This document shows positions 1 to 8,586 of a stretch of DNA of 64,000 nt, in pieces. The notes below the pieces were generated by a model. The model had not been told where the DNA came from and made no database searches. It worked only from the letters and a program-made list of their open reading frames with translations. The stretch is taken from the NCBI RefSeq assembly GCF_014205165.1, contig NZ_JACHMZ010000001.1, positions 558,001 through 622,000 on the forward strand, written 5' to 3'. Source of the stretch: Micromonospora carbonacea. GTDB lineage: Bacteria; Actinomycetota; Actinomycetes; Mycobacteriales; Micromonosporaceae. A program made the translations under genes and the position numbers. The stretch's first letter is position 1. Each line of letters opens with the position of its first letter.

Positions 1-1732
1 GGCCGCCACCGACCCGGGTGCCTGCGCCGCCAGCCCGATCGGCATCGGCGACGGCACCACCGGCATCGGGCACACCCGCTGGGCCACCCACGGCGGCCCC
101 ACCGACCGCAACGCCCACCCGCACCTCGCCCCGGACGGGCGGGTCGCCGTGATCCACAACGGCATCATCGAGAACTTCGCGAAGCTCCGCGCCGAGCTGG
201 AGGACGACGGCGTCCAGTTCAGCAGCGACACCGACACCGAGTGCGCCGCCCACCTGCTCTCCGCCGCGCTGGCCGACCTGCGCGCCGCCGGTGAGCCCGA
301 CGGCCCGCCCCTGCTCGCCGCCGCGATGCGGGCGGTCTGCCAGCGCCTCGAAGGCGCGTTCACACTGCTCGCCGTCGACGCGGCGGTGCCCGGCGCGGTG
401 GTCGGCGCCCGCCGCAACTCGCCGCTGGTGGTGGGCCGGGGCGACGGGGAGAACTACCTCGCCAGCGACGTCGCGGCGTTCATCGAGCACACCCGCGAGG
501 CGGTCGAGCTGGGCCAGGACCAGATCGTCCTGATCACCGCCGACTCGATCGAGATCACCGACTTCGCCGGCCTGCCGGCCACCGGCAAGGACTTCCACAT
601 CGACTGGGACTCCTCGGCCGCCGAGAAGGGCGGCTACGACTGGTTCATGCTCAAGGAGATCGAGGAGCAGCCGCAGGCCGTCGCCGACACCCTGCTCGGC
701 CGGCTCACCGACAGCGGCGAGATCATGCTCGACGAGGTCCGCCTCAGCGACCAGGACCTGCGCGACGTCGACAAGATCTTCATCGTGGCGTGCGGCACCG
801 CGTACCACTCGGGGCTGGTCGCGAAGTATGCCATCGAGCACTGGACCCGGATCCCGTGCGAGGTGGAGCTGGCCAGCGAGTTCCGCTACCGCGACCCCGT
901 CCTCGACCGGTCCACGCTGATCATCGTGATCTCCCAGTCCGGCGAGACCATGGACACGCTGATGGCGCTGCGGCACGCCAAGGAGCAGAAGGCCCGGGTG
1001 CTCGCCATCTGCAACACCAACGGCTCGACCATCCCGCGCGAGTCCGACGCCGTGCTCTACACCCACGGCGGGCCCGAGATCGCCGTCGCCTCCACGAAGG
1101 CGTTCCTCACCCAGCTCGTCGCCTGCTATCTCATCGGCCTGCACCTCGCCCAGGTGCGCGGGATCAAGTTCGCCGACGAGGTGGCCGCCGTCGTGGACCA
1201 GCTCCACCAGATGCCCGGCAAGCTGCGCGAGCTGCTGGACCGGATCGAGCCGGTGCGGGAGCTGGCCCGGGAGATCAGGTCCGAGCCGACCGTGCTCTTC
1301 ATCGGCCGGCACGTCGGCTACCCGGTCGCCCTGGAGGGCGCGCTCAAGCTCAAGGAGCTGGCGTACATGCACGCCGAGGGCTTCGCCGCCGGCGAGCTCA
1401 AGCACGGCCCGATCGCGCTCATCGACCAGGGCACCCCGGTGATCTGCATCGTGCCGTCGCCCGTCGGCCGGGGCATGTTGCACGACAAGGTCGTCTCCAA
1501 CATCCAGGAGGTGCGCGCCCGGGGGGCCCGCACCATCGTGATCGCCGAGGAGGGCGACGAGGCGGTCGTCCGCTACGCCGACCACCTGATCCGGGTGCCG
1601 CGTACGCCGACGCTGCTCGCGCCCCTGGTGACCACCGTGCCGTTGCAGGTGCTCGCGGCGGAGATCGCGGCGGCCCGGGGGCACGACGTCGACCAGCCCC
1701 GCAACCTGGCCAAGTCCGTCACCGTGGAGTAG
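1..1732 (+). CDS. glmS: Glutamine--fructose-6-phosphate aminotransferase, 5' end outside the window
   Basis: Makes glucosamine-6-phosphate from fructose-6-phosphate and glutamine, the first step toward UDP-GlcNAc and peptidoglycan, in the cytoplasm. The reading frame is open from base 2. The first residues seen include GHTRWATHGG, which sits near residue 70-80 of the family, so the catalytic N-terminal Cys and roughly 50-60 residues lie upstream of the window. The glutaminase domain is followed by two SIS sugar-isomerase domains: SQSGETMDT is in the first, and ALKLKELAYMHAEGF and GELKHGP are in the second. The family's C-terminal signature RNLAKSVTVE ends the protein. An internal ATG at 149 opens the longest visible ORF but cannot be the true start, because conserved glutaminase sequence precedes it. 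Product is certain; only the start is missing. Confidence 0.97.
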   Translation, partial: AATDPGACAASPIGIGDGTTGIGHTRWATHGGPTDRNAHPHLAPDGRVAVIHNGIIENFAKLRAELEDDGVQFSSDTDTECAAHLLSAALADLRAAGEPDGPPLLAAAMRAVCQRLEGAFTLLAVDAAVPGAVVGARRNSPLVVGRGDGENYLASDVAAFIEHTREAVELGQDQIVLITADSIEITDFAGLPATGKDFHIDWDSSAAEKGGYDWFMLKEIEEQPQAVADTLLGRLTDSGEIMLDEVRLSDQDLRDVDKIFIVACGTAYHSGLVAKYAIEHWTRIPCEVELASEFRYRDPVLDRSTLIIVISQSGETMDTLMALRHAKEQKARVLAICNTNGSTIPRESDAVLYTHGGPEIAVASTKAFLTQLVACYLIGLHLAQVRGIKFADEVAAVVDQLHQMPGKLRELLDRIEPVRELAREIRSEPTVLFIGRHVGYPVALEGALKLKELAYMHAEGFAAGELKHGPIALIDQGTPVICIVPSPVGRGMLHDKVVSNIQEVRARGARTIVIAEEGDEAVVRYADHLIRVPRTPTLLAPLVTTVPLQVLAAEIAAARGHDVDQPRNLAKSVTVE

Positions 1733-1775
1733 CCGCCCGCGGGCCGGCGGCTCGGCTGCCTGCGGGAGGGGCCGG

Positions 1776-3508
1776 TCACCGGCCCAGGACGATCCGGGCC
1801 ATGCCGTCCAGGGCCGGGTTCGCCGGGTCCCAGTAGCCGGTGTGGCCGTGCCGGCCGCTGGGGAAGGTGCGCCCGCCGAAGCCCGGGTCGGCCGGGTCGT
1901 GGCCGAACCACAGCGCGTGGTCGTCCCGGCCGGTCAGCACGGCGGCCAGCGGGCTGAGCCCGCGCAGGACGCGGCGGGGCAGCTCGTCGGGGGCCGGGGC
2001 CAGCCGGATCCCGTCGTCGGGCGCCGTGCTCGCCCAGACCTCCCCGGCGGGCAGCCCCAGCCCGTCGGCCCGGTCGACGCCGACGCCGGGCGAGCCGACG
2101 AAGACCAGCGCGTCGGCGGCGAGCCCGTGGTCGCGGGCGGCGGTGCCCACGACCAGCGAACCGTAGCTGTGCCCGAGCACCGTCTGCGCCGGGCCGGCGG
2201 GCCGTCGTGGGTCGCCCGCAGCCCCTCCTGGAACCGGTGCAGCGCCGGGCCGGCGTCCCGGGCCTGGTGGGGCAGCACGGCCTCGTGCAGGAAGTCCGGC
2301 GCGTCGTAGTCCAGCCAGAGCACCGCCGCGGTGGACGCCGTCGGGTCCAGCGCCGCGCACCGGGCCTGCACCCGGGCGGCGCGGCCCAGCTCGCCGGTGG
2401 CGTCGGCGAGGCCGGCGGTCATCCCCGGCACGTAGGTCAGCACCCGGTCGGCCCGGTCCGGGTCGCCCAGCGCCACGACCGTCCGCCCCTCGCCGCCCGG
2501 GTCCAGCCCCAGCAGGTACGCCCGGGGCTGCCCGCCGCCGGTCAACCGGGCCGCCAGCGCGTCCAGCCCCGTCAGGGCACCCTCCACCCGGGCCAGCCCG
2601 GCCAGCTCCACCGGCCCGCGCGGCAGCCGGTCGAGCAGCCGGCGTCGCTCGGCCAGCAGCACCTCCCGCCGCCGGTCGACCAGCAGCCGGTTCGCCTGGT
2701 CCCGGGCCGCCACGGGCACCCCGTCGAGCCGGCCGACGAGCTCGGGCTCCCGGGAAACCAGCCAGCGGCGTTGCGCGGGCGTGAGCCCGGCCCACCAGGA
2801 CCGGACGGTCGCCGGGCTGGCGCCCGGCGGCGGACGCCAGGGCGGGGGCGGGGCCACCCAGCCCGCGCCGGCCGCCCGGGTCAGCTCGGCGAGCCGGCCG
2901 GCGGCCTCTCGGTCGGCCGCGTCGGCCAGCTCCAGGGCCGCTGCCACGGCGGCGGCGACCCGGGCCACGGCGGCCGGCTGGCCCGGCCGCGCCCGCGCCG
3001 GGTCGGCGCTCGCCCGGCCCCGCCGGTCCAGCCGCACCCCGCCGGCGTCGGCCAGGGCGACCGCCTCGGTCAGCCGGGCCTTGGCCCGCTGGAGCCGCCC
3101 GGCCAGCTCGGCGAGCACCTGGTCGGTCTCGATCGCCGCCGGCGCGAGGGCCGCCAGCTCGGACCGGAGCGCGCCGATCCGCCCGCCCGCCGCCCCGGCC
3201 GCAGCGCCGGCCCAGCCGCCCCGCAGCGCGCGGGCCGCCGCGTCCAGCTCGGCGGCCCGCCGGCCGACCAGCCCGGTCAGCCCCCGCCAGGCCGCGCCGG
3301 CCGCCGCCCACCGGGCCGGGTCGGCCGCCCACAGCCGGGCATAGGCGTCGCCCCCGGCGGCGGCGGGGGACGCCCGCCCGCCGGGGCCGCCGGCCGGGTC
3401 GACGCCGCCGGCCCGGCCCGCCCTGCCGGCGGCTGCCCCGGCCGGGCCGCCCGCCCCGCCGGCCGCCGGGCTCCCACCGCCCGCGCCCCGGCGCGCCGCA
3501 GGGCTCAC
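1776..3508 (-). pseudogene. Alpha/beta hydrolase (DUF1023-like) split by a frameshift
   Basis: The N-terminal half is read from GTG at 3508, whose GTGA overlaps the stop of the upstream small ORF. It holds an Ala/Gly-rich start, a long helical region and the start of a hydrolase domain up to a RATHDGPPA segment. The C-terminal half lies in another frame and starts at VLGHSYGSLVVG, a classic GxSxG nucleophile elbow, then runs to ...MARIVLGR with a stop at 1776. The frames change at about 2188-2202 inside a G/C-rich run. One missing base would give HDGPPAPAQTVLGHSYG, which reads naturally. DUF1023 hydrolases are often encoded beside WXG100-like proteins, as here. This is either a real inactivating or phase-variable frameshift or an assembly error in a homopolymer; the sequence alone cannot decide. 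Codon use on both sides is intact, suggesting a recent event or an error. Confidence 0.8.
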
Positions 3509-3801
3509 CGGGGGAGCACCCTGAGCCGGTGGGCGGCCCGCTCGTCGGCCGCCTGGTAGCCCTCGGCGGCACCGGTGAGCGCGCCCTGGGCGGCGGCGAC
3601 CCGCGCGCCGAGCGCCCCACACCAGGCGTGCGCGGCCGACTCCAGGCCGCCCAGGGCGTCGGCCGACCGCCAGCCGGGGGCCGGCACCGCCAGCCCGGGC
3701 ACGCCGGACAGCCCGTGCCCGAGCCGGTACGCGAGGTCGCCCAGCGCCCCGGCGACCTCCCGCAGCAGCTCCGGGCGGACGGTGAACGGCTCCTCGGTCA
3801 T
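3505..3801 (-). CDS. Small WXG100/ESX-like helical protein (98 aa)
   Basis: A 98-residue protein starting MTEEPFTVRPELLREVAGAL, predicted almost entirely helical. Length, Ala content, a central GWRSADALGG turn and an amphipathic second helix match the small ESX/EspC-type proteins associated with type VII secretion in actinobacteria; the canonical W-x-G triplet is not clear. Its TGA overlaps the GTG of the frameshifted hydrolase by three bases within a GTGA, so the two are translationally coupled. By inference it is an export partner or chaperone-like partner of the hydrolase. No ESX core component (EccC, EccD) is in the window, so dependence on type VII secretion is not shown. Confidence 0.65.
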   Translation of the reverse strand: MTEEPFTVRPELLREVAGALGDLAYRLGHGLSGVPGLAVPAPGWRSADALGGLESAAHAWCGALGARVAAAQGALTGAAEGYQAADERAAHRLRVLPR

Positions 3802-3939
3802 CGGTGGGCTCCTCCGGCTCGGTGCCCCGTCACGACATGACGGGCGGCGGGGCCGGCCCGGTGGGCCGGCGACACCGCCGTCGACGGGTGGACAGCGACG
3901 CCGTCGACGCTAGGCAGCCGCCCCGCCGACCGGAACGCC

Positions 3940-3994
3940 CTGTGGACAACGGGCGGCGGTCGTACCCCCGGGTTGTCCACAGGCGTTGCCCACA
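3940..3994. promoter_or_regulatory. Cluster of DnaA-box-like sites forming an inverted repeat
   Basis: CTGTGGACAAC (3940-3950) and GTTGTCCACAG (3972-3982) are perfect 11-bp inverted arms 21 bp apart. Each contains TTGTCCACA, the DnaA box form known from Streptomyces origins. A third near-match TTGCCCACA is at 3986-3994. The sites lie in the 331-bp gap between the ESX-like gene (leftward) and the NAD(P)HX repair gene (rightward). The rest of that gap shows only a repeated CCGTCGACG and the promoter hexamer at 4032. There is no dnaA or dnaN nearby, so this is not the normal oriC. A DnaA-regulated promoter or a DnaA-binding locus is possible. Confidence 0.55.
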
Positions 3995-4031
3995 GTCGAC
4001 CCGACGGGTAACCTGCGGCCGCCTCCGCCGG

Positions 4032-4037
4032 TAGGGT
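4032..4037 (+). promoter_or_regulatory. Candidate -10 hexamer TAGGGT of a leaderless transcript
   Basis: TAGGGT is followed by six bases and then ATG at 4044, the spacing expected when transcription starts on the A of the start codon. No clear -35 is seen. It would drive the leader ORF and the NAD(P)HX repair gene. Confidence 0.45.
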
Positions 4038-4043
4038 GAGGTC

Positions 4044-4136
4044 ATGATCCTCGACGGTCCGGGGCGGCCCCGGCAGGCGGGCCGCGACGGCGTCGGCGCC
4101 CCCGGCGCGGACGCCGGACGGGGCGCGGCGGCATGA
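4044..4136 (+). CDS. Possible 30-residue leader ORF upstream of the NAD(P)HX repair gene
   Basis: ATG at 4044 opens a 30-codon frame (starts MILDGPGRPR, ends GRGAAA) whose TGA overlaps the ATG of the next gene in GCATGA. It starts 6 bases after a TAGGGT hexamer, so the mRNA probably begins at its first base. Composition is Gly/Ala/Arg-rich, with no recognisable family. In many actinobacteria acpS precedes this repair gene; this peptide does not resemble AcpS. It could be a coupling leader or simply non-coding. Confidence 0.35.
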   Translation: MILDGPGRPRQAGRDGVGAPGADAGRGAAA

Positions 4137-5602
4137 AACCGGTGTGGCGGGTCGCGGACGTGCGGGCGGCGGAGGCCGGGCTGATGGCCACCCTCCCCGC
4201 CGGCACGCTGATGCACCGGGCGGCGGCCGGGCTGGCGCGCCGCTGCGCGCTGCTGCTCGCCGACCGGGGCGGGGTCTACGGAGCCCGGGTGCTGCTGCTG
4301 GTCGGCACGGGCGACAACGGCGGCGACGCCCTCTACGCGGGGGAGCGGCTGGCCCGCCGGGGCGCCTCCGTGTCGGCCCTGCTGCTCACCCCGGGCCGGG
4401 CGCACGCGCCGGGGCTGGCCGCGCTGCGCGCCGCCGGGGGCCGCCTGGTGGACCGGCCGCCCGCCGTGGTCGACCTGGTGCTGGACGGGATCGTCGGGAT
4501 CGGCGGCACCGGCGGGCTGCGCGAGGCGGCCGACCGGCTGGCCGGCGAGCTGCCCGGCCTGCGTGGCCGCGACGGCGGGCGGGCGGTCGTGGTCGCCGTC
4601 GACGTGCCCAGCGGGGTCGCCGTGGACACCGGCCACGTGCCGCCGGCCGCCTCCGGCCGGTCGACCGCGATCCGGGCCGACGTGACGGTGGCGTTCGGCG
4701 CGCTGAAGCCGGCCCTGGTGGTGGGCCCGGCGGCGGCGCTGGCCGGGCAGGTCGAGCTGGTCGACATCGGCCTGGGGCCGTGGCTGCGCGGCACGCCCGC
4801 GCTGCGGGTCACCGAGCGGTCCGACGTGGCCGACTGGTGGCCGGAGCCGGGCCCGGCCGCGGAGAAGTACACCCGGGGCGTGGTGGGCCTGGCGACGGGC
4901 TCGGCGGCGTACCCGGGCGCGGCCGTGCTCTCCGTCGGCGGCGCGCTCGCCGGCCCGACGGGCCTGGTCCGGTACGCCGGCAGCGCCCGCGCCGACGTGC
5001 TGCTGCACCACCCCTCCGTGATCGCGAGCGGCCGGGTCGCCGACGCCGGCCGGGTCCAGGCGTGGGTCTGCGGCTCGGGGCTGGGCACCGGCGAGGAGGC
5101 CGCCGCCGAGCTGCGGGCGGTGCTCGCCGCCCCGGTGCCGGTGGTGCTCGACGCCGACGCGTTGACGCTGCTCGTGGACGGGTCGATGGCGGACCGGCTG
5201 CGCCAGCGGGACGCGCCGATCGTGGTCACCCCGCACGACCGGGAGTTCGCCCGGCTCTGCGGGGAGGAACCGGGCGCGGACCGGGCCGCCGCCGCGCTGC
5301 GGCTGGCCGCCTGGATGAACGCGGTGGTCCTGCTCAAGGGGGACCGCACGGTCGTCGCCACCCCCGACGGCCGGGCGTACGTCAACCCGACCGGCACCCC
5401 CGCGCTGGCCACCGGGGGCACCGGCGACGTGCTCGCCGGGCTGCTCGGCTCGCTGCTCGCCGCCGGGCTGGCCCCGGAGCGGGCGGCCGCCGCGGCGGCG
5501 TACCTGCACGGGCTGGCCGGGCGGGAGGCGGCCCGGTCGGGCCCGGTGACCGCGCCCGAGGTGGCCGCCGCGCTCCGCCCGGTGGTGGCCGCGCTCGCCT
5601 GA
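4133..5602 (+). CDS. nnr: Bifunctional NAD(P)H-hydrate epimerase / ADP-dependent NAD(P)H-hydrate dehydratase
   Basis: Repairs hydrated NADH and NADPH. The N-terminal YjeF-type epimerase interconverts R and S forms; the C-terminal ribokinase-like domain dehydrates the S form using ADP or ATP. In 489 residues the epimerase (about 1-220) shows VGTGDNGGDALYAGE and VAVDVPSGVAVDTG. The dehydratase (about 235-485) shows VVLDADALTLL, TPHDREFARL, LLKGDRTVVATPDG and the catalytic/nucleotide loop TGGTGDVLAGLLGSL. Length is normal for the fused bacterial form. The ATG overlaps the upstream leader ORF (ATGA). Alanine racemase follows after 148 bp, the conserved neighbourhood in actinobacteria, with its own promoter. 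Confidence 0.93.
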   Translation: MKPVWRVADVRAAEAGLMATLPAGTLMHRAAAGLARRCALLLADRGGVYGARVLLLVGTGDNGGDALYAGERLARRGASVSALLLTPGRAHAPGLAALRAAGGRLVDRPPAVVDLVLDGIVGIGGTGGLREAADRLAGELPGLRGRDGGRAVVVAVDVPSGVAVDTGHVPPAASGRSTAIRADVTVAFGALKPALVVGPAAALAGQVELVDIGLGPWLRGTPALRVTERSDVADWWPEPGPAAEKYTRGVVGLATGSAAYPGAAVLSVGGALAGPTGLVRYAGSARADVLLHHPSVIASGRVADAGRVQAWVCGSGLGTGEEAAAELRAVLAAPVPVVLDADALTLLVDGSMADRLRQRDAPIVVTPHDREFARLCGEEPGADRAAAALRLAAWMNAVVLLKGDRTVVATPDGRAYVNPTGTPALATGGTGDVLAGLLGSLLAAGLAPERAAAAAAYLHGLAGREAARSGPVTAPEVAAALRPVVAALA

Positions 5603-5610
5603 CGGGCGGC

Positions 5611-5660
5611 CGGCGCGGGCCGACCGGCGCCATGCCGGCGCGGGCCGATCGACGCCATGC
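5611..5660. repeat. 25-bp tandem duplication between nnr and alr
   Basis: 5611-5635 and 5636-5660 are two adjacent 25-base copies differing at two positions, each ending in GCCATGC. They lie 9 bases after the nnr stop. No coding or regulatory role is visible. Confidence 0.75.
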
Positions 5661-5737
5661 CGGCGACATGGCGGGGTCGTTCGCCCCCGGATGCCGCCAC
5701 CTGCCTGACATCGAGAAGCCCGCGGCGGCCCGGTCAG

Positions 5738-5743
5738 TAGGCT
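5738..5743 (+). promoter_or_regulatory. Candidate -10 hexamer TAGGCT of alr
   Basis: TAGGCT ends 7 bases before the alr ATG at 5751, consistent with a leaderless alr mRNA. The same arrangement precedes guaA and others in this window. Confidence 0.5.
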
Positions 5744-5750
5744 GAGGGGC

Positions 5751-6869
5751 ATGTGGCAGTCCGAGGTGCGGGTCGATCTTGACGCGATCCGGGAGAACGT
5801 GACGCGGCTGCGCGCCGGCACCGGCGCCGAGCTGATGGCGGTGGTCAAGGCCGACGGCTACGGCCACGGCATGATCCCGTCGGCCCGCGCCGCGCTCGAC
5901 GCCGGCGCGGACTGGCTCGGCGTCTGCACCCTCGACGAGGCGCTGACGCTGCGCCGGGCCGGCATCGACGCGCCCGTGCTGGCCTGGCTGCTCGCCCCCG
6001 GCCTGCCGCTGCACGAGGGCGTCGCGGCCGGGGTGGACCTGGCCGCCGCGAGCCTCACCCAGCTCGACGAGATGGTCGAGGCGGGCCGGCTCGCCGAGCG
6101 CCCGGCCCGCCTGCACCTGAAGGTCGACACGGGGCTGGCCCGGGGCGGGGCCACCGTCGCCGACTGGCCGGCGCTGCTGGAGGCCGCCGCGAAGGCCCAG
6201 GCCGACGGCCTGGTCGAGGTGGTCGGCGTGTGGAGCCACTTCGTCTACGCGGACCTGCCCGGCCACCCGACGACCGACCGCCAGCTCGCGGTCTTCCACG
6301 AGGCGCTGGACATGGTCGAGCGGGCGGGGCTGCGCCCGCGCTACCGGCACCTCGCCAACTCCGCGGCCACCCTGACCCGCCCCGACACCCACTTCGACCT
6401 GGTCCGGCCGGGGATCGCGACGTACGGGCTCTCCCCGGTGGCCGGCGAGCGGTTCGGGCTGCGCCCGGCGATGACCGCCCGGGCCCGGGTCATGCTCACC
6501 AAGCGGGTGCCCGCCGGCAGCGGAGTGTCCTACGGGCACACCTACCTCACCGACGCCGACGCCAACCTGGCCGTGGTGCCGCTCGGCTACGCCGACGGGG
6601 TGCCCCGGCACGCCTCCAACACCGGCCCGGTGCAGCTCGCCGGCCGGCGGCGGACCGTCTCGGGCCGGGTCTGCATGGACCAGTTCGTCGTCGACTGCGG
6701 CGACGACCCGGTGGCCGCCGGCGACGTGGCGACCCTGTTCGGCCCCGGGGCCGACGGCGAGCCCACGGCCGACGACTGGGCCGAGGCGGTCGGCACGATC
6801 AACTACGAGATCGTCACCCGGTTCGGCGGGGTGCGGGTGCCCCGCGTCTACGACGGCGAGCGGCCGTGA
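5751..6869 (+). CDS. alr: Alanine racemase
   Basis: PLP enzyme that supplies D-alanine for peptidoglycan. In 372 residues the PLP lysine is in AVVKADGYGHG near residue 36, and the second catalytic base, a tyrosine, is in GVSYGHTYL near residue 262. MDQFVVDCGDD and the N-terminal TIM-barrel opening VRVDLDAIRENV are typical. Length is normal for the family. ATG 5751 follows a leaderless-type TAGGCT, and no Shine-Dalgarno is needed. The stop overlaps the GTG of the following hydrolase gene by GTGA, so alr, the hydrolase and tsaE form a coupled operon, the same order as in mycobacteria. Confidence 0.97.
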   Translation: MWQSEVRVDLDAIRENVTRLRAGTGAELMAVVKADGYGHGMIPSARAALDAGADWLGVCTLDEALTLRRAGIDAPVLAWLLAPGLPLHEGVAAGVDLAAASLTQLDEMVEAGRLAERPARLHLKVDTGLARGGATVADWPALLEAAAKAQADGLVEVVGVWSHFVYADLPGHPTTDRQLAVFHEALDMVERAGLRPRYRHLANSAATLTRPDTHFDLVRPGIATYGLSPVAGERFGLRPAMTARARVMLTKRVPAGSGVSYGHTYLTDADANLAVVPLGYADGVPRHASNTGPVQLAGRRRTVSGRVCMDQFVVDCGDDPVAAGDVATLFGPGADGEPTADDWAEAVGTINYEIVTRFGGVRVPRVYDGERP

Positions 6870-7963
6870 GCGAGCGCAGGGGCTTCCGGATCCCCCGGCC
6901 GCGCACCGCCGCCGGCCGGGTGGCCGGGGTCGTCGGGGCGGCCGTCGGGGTGGCCGCCGCCGGGCTCGCGGCGGGCGTGGTGAGCGAGCGTGTCCTGGTC
7001 CGCCGGCTCAAGGCGGACCCGGCCGACCCGCACGCCGACGAGGTCTTCGGCCAGCAGCGTTACGACGAGGCGTTCCGGCTGGAGCTGCCCGACGGCACCG
7101 ACATCCACGTCGAGGTGGTGGAGCCGACCCGCCCCGTCCCCGGGCACCCGACCGTGGTGCTGGTGCACGGCTTCTGTCTGGACATGGGCACCTTCCACTT
7201 CCAGCGCAAGATGCTCGCCGAGCGGGGCGAGCACCGCATCGTCGCGTACGACCAGCCGGGGCACGGCCGGTCGGGGCGGCTGGAGACCGGCGAATACGAT
7301 CTCGCCGCGCTCGGCCGCACGCTGCGCCGGGTCATCGACCGGACCGCCCCGGAGGGCCCGCTCGTGCTCGTCGGTCACTCGATGGGCGGCATGACCATCA
7401 TGGCGTTCGCCGAGCTCTACCCGGAGCTGTTCGGCGACCGGGTGGTCGGCACGGTGCTGATGGCCACCTCGGGCGGGCTGCTGGCCGAGACGAAGCTCGT
7501 CGCCCCGGCCCTGCTCGGCCGGGTCGGCGCGCCGGTGCTCTACATGATGAGCAACGCCACCCGCTACGGCGGGCCGGCGATCGACGCCGCGCGCAAGTCG
7601 ACGTCCAACGTGGCCTGGCTGCTCACCCGCAAGTACGGCTTCGGCACCCCGAAGCCCAGCCCGGCCCTGGTGTCGTACGTCGAGCTGATGAACTCCCGCA
7701 CCTCGGCCGACACGGTCACCCGCTACCTGCGCACGCTGGCCACCCACTCCCGCTATCCGGCGCTGGCCGCGTTGGCCGGCACCCCGGTGCTGGTGGTGGT
7801 CGGCGACAAGGACATGATCACCCCCGTGACCCACTCGGAGGAGATCGTCCGGCGGCTGCCGCACGCCGAATACCTCAAGATCCATGACAGCGGGCACGTG
7901 GTGATGCTGGAGCACGCCGACGAGGTCAACGGGGCCCTGACCCGCTTCCTGGAGGGGCTGTGA
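6866..7963 (+). CDS. Alpha/beta-fold hydrolase with N-terminal membrane anchor
   Basis: 365 residues starting at GTG 6866, which overlaps the alr stop; longer upstream frames run inside alr and are not real. A hydrophobic stretch at about residues 18-40 (VAGVVGAAVGVAAAGLAAG) is a probable membrane anchor or signal. The hydrolase core follows: oxyanion region VLVHGFCLDMG, nucleophile elbow VGHSMGGMT, acid in VVGDKDMITP and catalytic histidine in HDSGHVVMLE. Substrate is unknown. The gene is conserved between alr and tsaE in actinobacteria, which suggests an envelope-related role, but that is inference. It is coupled to tsaE by a second GTGA overlap. Confidence 0.85.
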   Translation: MSERRGFRIPRPRTAAGRVAGVVGAAVGVAAAGLAAGVVSERVLVRRLKADPADPHADEVFGQQRYDEAFRLELPDGTDIHVEVVEPTRPVPGHPTVVLVHGFCLDMGTFHFQRKMLAERGEHRIVAYDQPGHGRSGRLETGEYDLAALGRTLRRVIDRTAPEGPLVLVGHSMGGMTIMAFAELYPELFGDRVVGTVLMATSGGLLAETKLVAPALLGRVGAPVLYMMSNATRYGGPAIDAARKSTSNVAWLLTRKYGFGTPKPSPALVSYVELMNSRTSADTVTRYLRTLATHSRYPALAALAGTPVLVVVGDKDMITPVTHSEEIVRRLPHAEYLKIHDSGHVVMLEHADEVNGALTRFLEGL

Positions 7964-8466
7964 GCCGGGCCGACGCGGCCGGTGCCGCTGTGCGCGCGGC
8001 GCTGCCGACGGTGGCGGACACCCACGCGTTCGGCCGCCGGCTCGCCGGGGTGCTGCGCGCCGGCGACCTGCTGCTGCTCACCGGCCCGCTGGGGGCCGGC
8101 AAGACGGCGCTGACCCAGGGCATCGGCGCGGGCCTCGGCGTGCTGGGCGACATCACCTCGCCGACCTTCGTGATCGCCCGCGTGCACCGGCCCGATCCGG
8201 TACGGGGCCGGGGCGTGGCGCTGGTGCACGCCGACGCGTACCGGCTGGGGGACGCCGCCGACCCGCGCGCCGAGATCGACGACCTCGACCTGGACGCCTC
8301 GGTCGACGACTCGGTCACCGTCGTCGAGTGGGGCGAGGGGCTGGTCGAGCAACTGGTCGACGCCCACCTGCGGGTCCGCATCGACCGGCGCGACGACGAC
8401 ACCCGGCTGGTCGAGCTGGCGCCGGCCGGCGGCGACTGGGCCGCCAGGCTGTCCGCTCTCGCCTGA
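7960..8466 (+). CDS. tsaE: tRNA threonylcarbamoyladenosine biosynthesis ATPase TsaE
   Basis: Cytoplasmic ATPase needed with TsaB and TsaD to install t6A at position 37 of ANN-decoding tRNAs. In 168 residues the Walker A is GPLGAGKTALTQG, followed by ITSPTFVIARVH and VVEWGEGLVEQL, all family signatures. GTG 7960 overlaps the hydrolase stop. tsaB, rimI and tsaD follow within 4 kb, so the full TsaBDE set is here. Length is at the usual size for actinobacterial TsaE. Confidence 0.94.
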   Translation: MSRADAAGAAVRAALPTVADTHAFGRRLAGVLRAGDLLLLTGPLGAGKTALTQGIGAGLGVLGDITSPTFVIARVHRPDPVRGRGVALVHADAYRLGDAADPRAEIDDLDLDASVDDSVTVVEWGEGLVEQLVDAHLRVRIDRRDDDTRLVELAPAGGDWAARLSALA

Positions 8467-8586
8467 CGCGGCACGGGAGCATCCGGTCGCCACCGGCCCG
8501 AGGCTTCCGCCCCACCGCCGGACCGTCCCGCGCGGGTGTCGGACCGGGCTGGTAGGAAGGGGGCGACCGACTGCGAAAGGTTGCCG

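Noticed and set aside
3940..3994. Chromosomal replication origin
   Set aside because: Only two good DnaA-box-like sites and one weak one, no AT-rich unwinding region, and no dnaA or dnaN beside it.
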